Shown one piece after another: positions 1 to 12,300 of a stretch of DNA of 64,000 bases. Source of the DNA: Clytia hemisphaerica (Eukaryota; Cnidaria; Hydrozoa; Leptothecata; Clytiidae). The notes under the pieces were generated by a model that was given only the letters and a program-made list of their open reading frames with translations, searched no databases and had not been told where the DNA came from. A program made the position numbers and the translations under genes. How positions within the stretch are numbered: position 1 is the first letter of the stretch; each line of letters starts with the position of its first letter. Location of the stretch: contig CACVBU010000956.1 in NCBI GenBank assembly GCA_902728285.1, positions 1,400,642 through 1,464,641 on the forward strand, in the 5' to 3' direction.

Positions 1-462
1 CCATCTTTACCTACCGTGAGAATCAGAGTGTATGAATCTTACACTGTGAGGACAAACATCGATTCTAATCAGCGTGCATACAGCAAGAACAAAAGTAACC
101 AAGGCAATTACCCATGATCTTGAATAAAGGCCGAGCCAATCAATGTTACACACTTTAGAATCGGATAAACTCGGGAATGTTAAAAAAGGATCTCTTTCGA
201 AAAGGAAACTCGTGAAAATTGCTGAAACTAGATATAGGTAATTGTATAGTCTATTTCCTTAAGCTTAAATGATGCTATGGGCTCTCCATCTTCGTTTCTT
301 TGAATAGTAATGCGATTGAGACCTGTGCGTTAGAATTCTTACAGTCCGTGTGTCACAAGTTAAATTTCAGAGAAAGCTAAATTGAAAAATTAAGTGTATT
401 TTTATGCTACAGTACTTGTTAAGAAGCATTCCTTAAACATTATTTACGAAACCTTCGTTTAG

Positions 463-3166
463 AATCAGTAGCACCCACTCTTCCACCCACGCTACCACCG
501 GTAACCAAGGAAACATCCACCACCACAACGAAAGCACCAATCAAACCGACACATGAAGCAACGACATCACCAACTACAACTAACTCAACAATGGATGGAA
601 AGAACAGCGGGATAACGAAGGTGGGTACAAATCCACAAACAAAATAAACTTGACATGTCGGGTGAAAAGTTGGATTCTTTCAATACTTCGCGGTGAAAAA
701 CCGAAAATTTTCGATACGTGACCACCTAATAAAGCTATTTCAATATAGAATTTTATTCACTGGAGAAATGTGTGGAGAGGTCGTGGAAAGGAAAAGAAAT
801 GGAGAATTGAAATTTTCGATTGTTCATGTGTTTTTCCTTTTAGGAGACATCATCTGAGGATTCCTCAACGACGACCATCATCATAATCGTCATCGTGGTT
901 TTACTTTTAGTGGTGGTCATCGTTATCATTGTATTCGTTGTACGAAGGAGAAGACAAAGGTAAAGAAACCTCTGACGACTTCCCATACCCAAACAAGCAT
1001 TCCCGCGATCTGTTTTATCTGGATGTTTTATTTGCAGTGGTCACAATATTTGTGGGTGTCACCCAATTTCTAAAAAGAAAATTTGTTTGCGCATAATTCC
1101 AATCTTGGAAGTCCCAAAAACCTTTCCCTTTCCTTATTGCATGGTCTAGTGGGGGAATTGGAATTAGGTCTCTTGATTTTACAAATCTAAAGGCCGCTAT
1201 CCACTCAGCATTTTATGTTCGGTGAACAAGGCGCACGGCTCGGGCGCTTTGGTCGCTGAACGCTTTTCTCATTCCACTGATCCAAAATAAAGGGGAGATG
1301 TGCTGCACATTTTTCTTTTCTCTTTTGTTTGGAAATTCTTTTCCACACGGTACAAAAAACTTAAATGTTTCCTCTGATTGGCTATTTTAAAATTAACAAT
1401 AGGGAAGCTGCACAGCCTAGCGAAAAAAGTTGAAAAGTTTCAACTCTTGATGCGCTCAAAGCGATAGCCTTTGAAGGCTTGATTTATGTAATTTATGCAA
1501 TAATTAAACCGCGCGCCTTGTTCGTCGACCATAAAATGCTGAGTGGGTAGCGGCCTTTATTAAAGCGGGGTCCAGGAGGTCAAAAAGGCCCCTTCGTCCG
1601 CGGAACAGGTGACTGTTCGTCACCATGCCAAATAGCAAGCAAGCACGAGAAAAGAATCAAATCACGTGCGCAAAGTTACATTCAACTTTCATTTCTTTCG
1701 TCTAATACGCAGGAAACAGTTACATGGGCACTTGGTGAACGCGGATTCCAGGGATTTACAAATGGAAGACGTTGCATCACCTTCAAGGAGGTCAGAAAAA
1801 CGTGAAAATGATTATACATCAGTTGCTACCAATTATGCGTCACCTAAAGATTTGGTAAATAACCTTCACCACTATAAACTTATAACAGTTACTTATACAA
1901 TTACTATTATACAGTTACCTAATTCGTAAATTCTTTTCTCAAAAATTTAAAAAATTGGCGATTTATTTGTGATTATATAGTTCCTCTCAGATTAAGAAAC
2001 ACTTCAAAAGACGGATAGTCTTCAAAAAGTGGAAAAAGACGAACGTTTTGAGAGTGAACAGTTTAAAAACAGGTAAACGAGACAGCCATTCTTCTTCTAA
2101 ACTTATATTTCTCCTATCCTCGTCTTAAAGGGTCAATCTTCAGAAAATCTTTATTACCAACCATCAAATGAAGATCCAAAAGTGTCTTTCAAAAATAAAC
2201 AAGCACCCTCACGACAAAGGAGTCAAAATCATTATGAGCCTACTACCGTAGATCTGACAAAACCAACTGATATTAGCGAAGAGGCAGAATATGAAGACCC
2301 GAATGCAGGCCATCTGTATCAAGCCATACCAGCTAATGCTACTTTTGAGAGAGAAGGTGGTTATACTAAGGTAACAATAATTACAGTTATGTGTTGTAAC
2401 GTAAATAAGAAACGGTTTTAGGAAGAAATGGCCGAGTGATAAGGGGGTTAACGCCTCAAACCAGGGATTCCTGCTTCAAATCTCCGTCCCTTCCAATGTT
2501 CATATATAACTGAGCTCTGGCTGGCCGTCGACCTAGTGAAAACAATCGAAAAGTTCGAGATTACTATGCTATCCACGTAAAGTATCGAATCTAAAATTGT
2601 TTACCATCTCTACAACAGACGAAAAAGCTACCTCTATTAGGAGTCAGATGCTACATGGCCTCTTTTTCCTTATGACGAATGACGGCTTTTTCTTACAATT
2701 GATTAATTAGAGAAAATATACAAGTCGTGTTGCTTATACAATCGGTTTTAATTTATTGAGCAAGAAGATAATGCTAATTCCCTTTCGGTCCCTCCCGTCT
2801 ACAAATTTTCTTCCTACTTTTACCTGACACATTAACCGCTCACTTTTCCCGCCTGTCATCGTTCCCGCCCGACAGTGCCAGTCTAGTGACTTTTCAACTT
2901 TTTCATGATGCTAAAGATTCCTTTTTTACAAAAGAAGAAATCGTGAAATCACATGTTTTAAGGTTTAACTATTCATTGCATCTCTTTCAACAAGATATTT
3001 AACCTGTCTTTAGATCGTTAAAAAGGAGCCGTGGGAAAATTCGCAGCCAGCACCTGGACGAATGAAAGGGCGACCAGCAGCTAGACCCCCGTTAGGATAC
3101 GATCAAGTTGGAGGTGTTGATAATGATGGTGAAAAATACGAAGAGGTTGGAAATGTGTTGAGGTGA
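463..3166 (+). CDS. 3' exons of a single-pass membrane protein with Thr-rich stalk and tyrosine-rich tail (partial)
   Basis: I do not recognise the family. Exons read 463-620, 844-959, 1713-1854, about 1991-2072, 2131-2370 and 3014-3166 (stop TGA). The first exons code a Thr/Pro-rich, mucin-like stretch. Then comes a hydrophobic span of about 23 Ile/Val/Leu residues closed by a basic stop-transfer motif (RRRRQR), so a type I orientation is likely. The cytoplasmic tail carries tyrosine motifs (ENLYYQ, NHYEP, AEYEDP, LYQAI, GYDQV, KYEEV) that look like SH2-binding or endocytic signals. Phases join cleanly except around exon 4 (1991-2072). There the frame that best resembles protein (TDSLQKVEKDERFESEQF) does not join both neighbours, so that exon is uncertain. 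The extracellular part lies upstream of the window. AATAAA at 3202-3207 could serve as poly(A) signal. Stalk, membrane span and tail are seen; a signalling role is inferred. Confidence 0.7.
1190..1557. mobile_element. MITE-like element with about 50-bp terminal inverted repeats, TA target
   Basis: The ends AAGGCCGCTATCCACTCAGC and its inverted copy (GCTGAGTGGGTAGCGGCCTT) bound a 368-bp non-coding unit. The arms stay similar for about 50 bases, through AACAAGGCGC and beyond. TA dinucleotides flank both ends (1188-1189 and 1558-1559), as expected for Tc1/mariner-type insertion. It lies in the intron between the exons ending at 959 and starting at 1713. Confidence 0.8.
2416..2500 (+). repeat. 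tRNA(Ser/Leu)-like SINE head or tRNA pseudogene
   Basis: GGAAG and CTTCC pair as acceptor-stem ends. TGGCCGAGTGATAAGG resembles a type-2 tRNA box A (TGGCNNAGTGG). CTTCAAATCTC is a decayed box B. About 120 bases of unrelated sequence follow, as in a tRNA-derived SINE body. It lies in the intron right after the exon ending at 2370. Confidence 0.5.
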
Positions 3167-4613
3167 ATAGCCTTTTGGTCTGTTAAGGTTTTTAGTTCCA
3201 GAATAAACATCACGATCAAGTTGATTAAAGATGTGGAGTGATGTGTAGTGTTGCGATAAACAAACAGCTCGTGGTATGAGATACCTTGTTTCAGATAAAA
3301 TCAATAAAACATCACGATACAATTAAATCAAAGTGAATGGTGTTTGCTAAATTATTGTCTACTGTCTATGACAAGTACAACAACAATGGAAAAACGTCAT
3401 GGTTTGTGCAGGGTTCAATTTACCTCGCGCGGATACTTCTGAAACCATTATTGAGCGGCCGATGACCACTAATACGAGTGAAATTTCCAAACTTCATATC
3501 ATACCTTAATTAGCTGGGGCTTTGTTACTGATGAACCACAGCCGTTTGTCGATACATGTTTTAGGGGAGACAAGAAAGACAAAATTTTGGTACAAGGAGA
3601 GTCATTGACACGCAACTGATTATCTTTGTAGACATTTATTATTGCTACTGTTTTAAAGTCTATTTGCTTTAATCGCCTATTCTTGCTCGCTTCTACAATC
3701 AAGGTAATAATATTTGAGAAAAAAAGGAAATCCCCACGAAATTTTACACCACAAACGATTTAGAAGCGCTCTAAATTAGGTTACTTTTAACGCTAGACTT
3801 AAGACTTACGAACCTAGGATCTGAGGATCCAAAAGTCCAAGAATGGTCCAATAGGGCTCTGAATATAGCCTGGAAGTCTAAAAACCCCTCCCGAATTGAA
3901 ATATTCGAATAAATTTATCAATTAGCCCAAAAGCCATTTTCTCGCCCAAACTTGAGATTGCTAAAATCGACGAATTAACCAAAATTCTCAATATATTTTG
4001 ACCGAGATTGTATGTGGAAACAAGAAAATTAAAGACTTAATGGACATTTTATTGAGGGTTTTTAGATTTTTTACGTAATTTTCTTAGAGGCTTTTATCAA
4101 CAGATTAGGGAAAATTTGTTTTTATAGCAAATTGTAAATAGGTGGAAATAGAATTCAAGGAAAAAAATGGCTTTTAACTTAACCAATTTCTTTTGCGGCA
4201 TCCAGAAGGAAACAATCGCAAGGAAGGGGGAGGGGACAGTCAAGAGAAGTTTCCTTTTAAAGACGAGTTTCATCAAAGAGGAACAAACATATGAGACGGG
4301 AATTTTTTACGGGAGTAGCTGTTGTAAACACAGACTCTATCCGCCGCGAAACATATTACGTTTTATATAATATACAATATGTTATATCATAATAACATAT
4401 TATACGGACGATAGCATCGTTTACCTTTTAGGGTGAGTTTTCCAGGATTTCCAAAGTACACTTTAAAGATAGAAATGAGAGAGAGTACACTCTAGGGGTG
4501 TATGTGAATAAAAAGTTTGTGAGCAAAACTTTGGAAGATCTATCAAATTGGGCTTAATTTTCTTCGGACTATAAGAGTCCGACATTAAAGGTCTAATATG
4601 GGTCGCACATTGT
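3167..4613. other. Intergenic stretch with no supported gene
   Basis: This is AT-rich sequence downstream of the membrane-protein gene. It has putative poly(A) signals near its start. The short open frames have no recognisable protein content. Confidence 0.6.
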
Positions 4614-5336
4614 CTTAAGGGCTCTGACCATAGTCGGAATATATTGATTTTAGCATCTGAACATGAAAGTTATGTTTTAGATTCTTTAACACTTTTAACA
4701 AAGAATTGCCTTTATAAATTGCTTTTAAATCAAATCCCTTAAGAGTAATTAAGAACTTAATTGCAAAAATGACGTTATGAACTTTAAAAAGACGTTAATA
4801 ATATGTTGCATCACCTTCTTTTATAAAAAGTGCTAAGTTTTAATGGGTAATTAACCTTTTTGTTTCGAAGTTTTTTCAAACTGTCCGCAAAGAATTGAAC
4901 TATTTTAGATTTTGCGGAAAATTTTTCTAAAAAGATGTGTCAAAAGTTATGACTGTTTTTTCAAGCAAAATCCAGATGAAAAATTGATGAAAATCCACTA
5001 TTTTGAAGATTTTGAGACAAAGAAGCATTTACAAAAATTTTCCGCAAAATTTTTTATTGTTCGGTAAAAGATACACCATCTACTGCGAAAATCTTTTCAA
5101 AATGTTTTTTCTTCGCCGAAACTAAGCTCTTCAAAGTTGAAATACTCTTCCTCGCAAAAGTCTTCATTTTCTTCTTCATCAAATTTTTTCAATGCACTTT
5201 TTGAATTTTCAGATTCAGGAATAGTTTGTCTAACAGAAAATGTATAACATGCCATAGTTTTGTTGGTTACATCAGTCAGAAAACACATTTTAAACACGGC
5301 AATTATGAAAAATTCACTATGGTCAGAGCCCTTAAG
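4614..5336. mobile_element. TTAA-flanked inverted-repeat element (piggyBac-type non-autonomous)
   Basis: CTTAAGGGCTCTGACCATAG(T) at 4614-4634 is repeated exactly in inverted form at 5316-5336, giving a perfect 21-base terminal repeat. Both ends carry TTAA, the hallmark target duplication of piggyBac-type transposases. The roughly 715-bp interior has no transposase. A 66-codon acidic minus-strand frame (5097-5297) is probably chance or a relic. Confidence 0.8.
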
Positions 5337-5709
5337 TGTATTAATTTTCGCGTGTACTAAATCTGGCGGTTGGCCAGAAATGCGATTTTTGGCGGACGGG
5401 GATATTTAAGGCACTGTAAATAAAAAATTACTTGGTATTTTAACAGCTTTTACTTAAAAATTGATGATTCCATATAGAAATTCTTAAAGATATTTTGTTA
5501 GTCTGAATCGAAGACCTCTATAGATATGCTTCCTATATAAGAGATTTTTTCGCTAGAGGATGAGCAGAAGCCTAGATTTTTGTTAAATTTAGCAGGTATT
5601 TAATTCAGCGGGTGGTAAATTATCAAAATTTTGGCGGGTATTTAATTTGGCGGATTCTACCAAAAACCGCCAAATCCGCCAAATTTAATCCCCGCAAAAA
5701 TTAATACAC
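5336..5709. mobile_element. Second inverted-repeat MITE, directly abutting the TTAA element
   Basis: The ends GTGTATTAATTTTCGCG and inverted CCGCAAAAATTAATACAC bound about 374 bp. Inside are repeated GGCGGNT/TTTGGCGG motifs (for example near 5365, 5640 and 5670). It begins at the base after the TTAA of the preceding element, so the two elements sit head to tail. Confidence 0.65.
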
Positions 5710-6397
5710 ATGAGGTAGTTGCGTTTTTAATCGAGTGCCCCTCCCACCGGGAAACAACGGAATGAAACCGTACACCCCTGTGTCAGTATTCCAGTTATAG
5801 TTTTTTAGCCAGTTGGGATAAAATGAAGAATCTATGGAATATGATGAAAAATCTAGTCACCTTTATATCTTTTTTGTTGTTCAGCTTTTATGACCTCAAA
5901 TATAACAGTTGATTTTCATTGATCAATCAATCTTAGTTTGGAGATATAAAAATAACATTTTCACGCTAAGCAATGATATTCAAGAAGCGAGAATATCGTC
6001 CATGAACGTATTTGTAGTCTAAAATAAAAACAAATTCGGAATTATCCTATTTGGGCGTCGACTCATGGCAAAATTGATGGCTTTATGAGTACATATTTTG
6101 ACTGCACTTGACTCAAACAAAAATTAAGCCCGAATGTTTTAGCATTATTAAAAATACGAGTTCTTATTTGGTGGACAAAGTTAAGTATAGCTAACTTCGG
6201 GGATAAGCTTATATTTAAAGTAAGAAAGAAAGAAAAGTGTTACAGATATAACATTTTTTGACAAAGTATTTTCTAAAAGAGATAGCCTTTCAAACTTTTG
6301 CTATTTTCTCGCAACCTTTTACATAAAAGTTTTCTACAGGCATGAAACTCTAAAGGTCTATAAGTGAGATTTACACCAGTACTAGTAAAGTTTGGAT
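5710..6397. promoter_or_regulatory. Presumed 5' flank of the MMP gene
   Basis: This is non-coding AT-rich sequence just upstream of the MMP start codon. No TATA box or defined motif can be assigned with confidence. The promoter call rests only on position. Confidence 0.3.
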
Positions 6398-9300
6398 ATG
6401 AAAATGTTGATGCAAAAGTTTATTTTGCTGACACTGCATTACTTGGTTATCACAGAATGTCAGAAACCTGTTAAATCAAAAGGAACAGTGCAGCCTCTGG
6501 TGAGTTCACATTAATTGAAATTGACTCAAAAAATGTTTGAACACTATTAAGTCTATAATGACTTCACGACTTTATTTATAATGACTAGGGAAATGGCCTT
6601 TAAAGTCGGCTGGTTCAAAGATAGACTTTATACTAAACTAACTTGACTGGGAACTCAAACAGAAACCTCAAAAAAGTCTTTACACGGTAAAGGTAAGGTA
6701 GGTAGGTAAACTATATTTTTATGAATTATCTGCGCAAAATACCTACCACAGGACTTTCTGCTAATTTGAACATTTTCAAACATTTCCCAACAAAAACTCA
6801 TAGCAAAACTCCTCTCATAACTTCTACGTCGAAATTATAACGACGTACCAAGAATGTGTTACAGTGGTGCTGGTCGACCAAGAATGTGTTACAGTGGTGC
6901 TGGTCGACCAAGAATGTGTTACAGCGGTGCTGGTCGACCAAGAATGTGTTACAGTGTGTGGTCGACCAAGATGTGTTACAGTGTGCTGGTCGACCAAGAA
7001 TGTGTTACAGCGGTGCTGGTCGACCAAGAATGTGTTACAGCGGTGCTGGTCGACCAAGAATGTGTTACAGCGGTGCTAGTCGAGTTTTCATTTCCTTATA
7101 AGGAGTTTGACTAAAAGAAACGCTCTCCATCAGTAATTTTGAACCTCTCATTAAATCCGTCACTGGTATTTTCTCGACAGGTCTATTTGTTCAAGTATGG
7201 GTATGTGTCTACCAACGATTTCACAGAAAATCTACCATTGAAGTCAAATACCATCACAAGTTTCCAAAAGTTTGCAGGCCTCCCCTTGACAGGTAAGAGT
7301 ATAGTGGGCCATTCCATTTTATATGGATGCATACGGAGGGCGGGTGTACGAATAATTCCAGGGGTAACCCGGGAAGAATTTTCTTGGGGTCCAAAGGAAT
7401 TTTTTTCGTCTTTCTAGGAGTTGAAAACTTGCTCCAGACTGATTTTAGTTCGTCCACCCTCAGTTAAAAGGTTTTTCTTCACATTTCACGTGAAACGTGA
7501 AAAGATTCGTCCATCTCCCTGTATGGAAATTTAATGGAACAGGCCATTTGAAAAACTATCAGGCAAGCTTGTCTCAAAAGTGAGCAATTTGTTTTCAAAC
7601 ATCTTCTTATCGTACTTATGCTAGATTAAAAAATTATGCATCGTTTGAAAGTTACTTTCAAGGAAAATTGCTTAATTTGACGATGAAGATCATTTTTCCT
7701 ACTGGTTTAAAAATAGGGAGTTGGCCGCACTATTTAGAATACTTAGCCTTCTCATAGGTATTTTGGATGGCAGAACATTTCAACAGATGCGCCAACCAAG
7801 ATGTGGTATGATCGATGAAGTTGAACAACAAAATGAAAACAAGATAAAAACAAGTCAAAGAACCACATCATGGCTCTCACTGTTTGACAAGAGAGAGGAG
7901 GTCCGTCCAAATTCCATACAGTAAAATACGTCAGAAAAATAACCGTAACTTTAGCTTCTAGCTTGCAATAATTTTACAGTGAGAGGCTAAAATTTGGGTT
8001 GTATGTTGTATGTTGAAGAGTATTTGCGGACCGGACTTCCGATTATTGCGAAAAAGTTACTCTTACAGAGACACAGTCCGGGAAATAGTGACCCAAGATT
8101 AATTAAAAAAATTTCATCACCTTAGAGAGACGTTTTTGTCTTTTCATGGTTAACACAAAGAGGGGAAATTCCGACCCTTAGAAAGATTACTGAGACCTTT
8201 TGTTCCTACCATTTGAGAGATTTGCGGAGGTAAAAAACCGAACTTTACCGTCCGCACATACTCAACACCTATTTTTGTCTTAGTTACCCTCCCCTTGCCC
8301 GTTAAAGAGTGAGGATTAGTTATGAGGATCTTCCCTTCCATAAAATCTCTTTACTATAGGTTCTAAGTATACAAGGCTCAGAATTATAATTTCCTATTTG
8401 AGATATGTTTGGTAGAAACGTAAGAGGTGAAAGAGAGTACAGAATTAATATTGTGTAATAATAGTTTTTATCTTTTTCACGTAATAGAAATTGCTAACAT
8501 GGTCAGTCAAGAATGGAGGTCAACAGATAACAAAAGCAAAGGTTGTTCACATCATCACGAAAGCATTCAAACTTTGGTCTTCTGCGTGCGATATTCGTTT
8601 TAAACAAGTGCGAAACAATCCTGATATTGAAATCAGCTTTCAGAGTCGAGGACATGGCGACGGAAATTATTTTGATGGGAGAGGAGGTAAATATTCGGGG
8701 ATTTCAGGGATGTTGGAAAAACGAATTTCACCAGTTGGAAACTTGCTTTAGAGACTACTTCAGAATTGATTATTTAATCTCGATTGGAAAACTAACATAA
8801 CCTCCCATCCCGATATTAAAAGTATGAAGACCCCCTATGGATATATATTTCAGACGTAGACAACAGAATTTGAAATTTCCGAAAGGGAAGTTTAATATAC
8901 TGAAAAATATCAAATATTGAGATCAATTTGACCGAACTGAGGGAAGAAGGTTGAAATTGTAATGGGAGGGGCGAGCATGATTCCTTCTAGAAAACGATTT
9001 GAACTACTCTGAGAGACAGGCAAACATCCCCCCCCGTGACACAATCTTTCAATGGCTACTAAAAATTACTACTTAATTTTACTTATTTATTACAAACCCC
9101 TGAAATATTATCCCATAAAGAAACAGGTATCAAATCTTTCTTCAGGAATTCTTGCGCATGCGTTTTACCCACAATCAGGAAAACAAGGTAGTGAAACACT
9201 GGTTGGAGATATTCACTTTGATAATGCTGAACAATTTGAAGCTCAAAGTAAAGAGGGACGAAACTATTTTGTATGGCTTGCTACTCATGAAATTGGTAAG

Positions 9301-12300
9301 AAAAGAAATACAGAGTTGACTATCTCTAATTCGATCTTCACGAGACCAAGAGTCGTCTTCGAATTACGGAGAGTATTTTAATTGACTTGCTAGATTTTGC
9401 ACGATATCTTTATCAATTTATAGGTTCGGGTGAAAGAGCTAACTAAATTAAGGAAGCGTTATTTCTACTTGTGACCTTATTGTGATTTATGATCGAAGTA
9501 AAACCGAAACGAGAGGGGCAAATCATGCTGAAGCGCTACTGCCATGGCTAACGTTTAAAATCGAATCCGCAATTTCGATGACAGATTCAACAATGCTTTC
9601 TTAAATGTTACTTTTACTCCAGCATTGAGTGAAAAAAACGCAGATCGGGCATTCAGCGATAATGGCTAAGTCCTGACCCTAAATAAAAAATTTGCTTTCT
9701 CTTCATAGGTCATTCACTTGGACTCCGTCATTCGCAAATCAAAGGCTCAGTTATGTTTCCATGGTACGACAAACAAAAACACAAAATGGTTAAACTTCAC
9801 AAAAGCGATATCCGTGCTCTAAGAAGATTATATAAGAACGTTGAATTGGCCCCACCTACGACCTCAAGTGGCCTTAGTACGCCAAGTACTGATATGAAGA
9901 CCCCTAGTTTGATATTTACAACAAACCCCGAGTCAACTTTGGAGGCTTCTATTGGTCCAATGAGAACAACAGGGAGAATAAGAAGTGAAGGAGTTTCAAC
10001 GAGTAGCGAGGATTCAACGAGTACTGAGGTTTCAACGACCGGTGAACCTGTCACAACACACGAAACAACACTTTCTTTAACATCCACAGCCACTCCAAAA
10101 GGTAGGAGACGACTTTCCGATGGAAAGTAAAGAGTGGAAAACTGATTTTGTAGCATAGTGCGGAAAGGGGTCTGATCCCCCCTTCTTAAATGATCCCCCC
10201 TTCTTGACATCCCCCCAACCTTTAAAAATGCCTATCCCCAAGGGTTTCGGGCTAAATTTTTATGGTAAAAAGGGAAGGGAAACAGTAACGAAAAATTTAG
10301 TCTGGCAAATATTATCCAACTTTTTAGTGAAAATAAAGAACTTCCTTTCATGCAGACCAAATTTCATAACAGTGCTGGAAAATAATCTACAATATATGTA
10401 AGCCCCCCCTCCTTGCTACCCCCCCTTTTTAGTGAAAATTTCTGATCCCCCCCTTCTTCACTTTTTTGGAAGGTGTCATCCCCCCCCCCTTAAGAAAGGA
10501 GGGGGGTCCGAACTATGTGTAGTCTTTACGATTCTAGCAGCTTAACTCTTCTGACTTCTGAGAAACAAGCCTTAAAAATAGAAATCTTTTTTTCCCTCAA
10601 TAGTCTCAACAAAATCTGAGTCAGGGGATCCAACAGAAACCCTGCAGACATCGACAACTAATTACCAGGAGCCCACCGTAGAGACGTCATCAACCATGAC
10701 AAGCACCAATCAACCAGCCACTGAATTTAAGGAAGTATCTAACGCAGTGATGGAGGGGTCAAGCATTAACCCTTTTGAATCGAGTACGCAGCCTGCAATG
10801 ATTATACCTTCCACCACAGAAATCTCATCAACGATTAACTCAATAGAGACAACAAAATCAAACGAAAATGAGGAAAAAGCAGGAACTACGAAAGATGTTA
10901 ATACTTTGACATGTCCAAGAGCTGTCGACCAGATCGAAGCAGTTTATCACAGCTCGAGATATGGGATTACTTTCGTTTTCAATGAGAATAACATGCTATC
11001 TTTTGTAAGACCGAATTCGTTGGAAGTTCTTGTAGTGAGCAGGTTTAACTACCTACCAAAGATCCGAGATGGCATTGATGCTGTGTTGAATATTGATGGT
11101 GAGAATAGAGGGCCATACCAAATCATCTTCTCTGGTGAAAGGTAAGATATCAATGCCATGGAATCTCATATTTAGTGTCTGAGTGTCTGAGTCCAATTGT
11201 AGTTCTAGGAAAAACTCATAAGACAAAAATTTGCGTGTGTATTTATTATGGATAAGAACAATAAGACCTTAGTAAGAATATTCACTGTAATTTAAATATT
11301 AGAGCGGGTACCTCAATCGGTCGAGCATTCGCCAAGTGTTGTGGGTTCGATCCCTGGTCACCACCAACTCAGCCGAAAGAGTAGCTTAGATTATTTGCTG
11401 TGATATGGGCGGTAAGTAATGGGGATCTGAGTGGCACTCCACTTCAGCATTCAATCTCCCAGGCCTAATGCAAATAGAAAAGAGGATAAACTGCCACCAG
11501 ATGAATATACTTACTTTACTTACTTAACGAGTATTATTTTTCAGCTACTATCTTTATCGAGATTTCGTCTCGAACGTTTTCAAGAAGGCTGGACCTTACT
11601 CTATACATGATGAGGAAAATCCAATGAACTTTCAATTCCCAAGATGGGTCAAGAAAATTGATGCAGCAATGACATGGACTTCTGATGGCATGACCTATTT
11701 CTTCACCGGTGAGTTTATTTCTTTCGTCAATTATTAAAAATTGCTGAATTTGGCTATGATATAGCAAAGAATACTATATGCTCCTGAAATATCAGTTGCA
11801 AGTTCAAACCCTCTGGAATTCTTTTACAAAATTAAAAAAATTCAACCCTATTGAGTTTCAGTTTTGAAGGGTTTTGGTCATCCTCCAAATTTATTAAATT
11901 CCATGTGTTTTAGCCCTCCCTTGAGCGATATTTGTAATGGTATTCATAATGGAAAACATCCTCCCTATTCAAATCTCCAAGTCTACATGCCTGATTGACC
12001 TGCTTCTATTGGCAATATTGAATGTGCATGAGTCGTGACATGCAATGGTCCATTCCTCTGAAATGTCCTTATATCAGTCGGTTAAAGCCTTGACTGTACA
12101 CTCATTCCATTATGTTCCGGAATCTTCACTAACTGAAAGAATGAGGACTACAAAAATAAAAGTTGAATTTCTCTATTAGATGCACTGTATTGGAAATATG
12201 ATGCAAAACAAAAGAAGATGGCGGACGGCTATCCAAAACAAATCAAAACCAGATGGGAGGGAATTCCAGATCAAGTCGATGCAGCATTGTCTTCGGAAGA

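Noticed and set aside
5097-5297. 66-codon acidic frame inside the TTAA element
   Set aside because: Too short and without transposase motifs; mentioned only as a possible relic.
6846-7083. Possible CRISPR-like array
   Set aside because: Units are contiguous with no unique spacers, and the DNA is animal.
6824-7114. Overlapping open frames on both strands across the 30-bp array
   Set aside because: They arise from the repeat, whose unit length is a multiple of three; no start context or protein likeness.
9797-10210. 137-codon minus-strand frame
   Set aside because: Antisense shadow of the Ser/Thr-rich MMP hinge exon.
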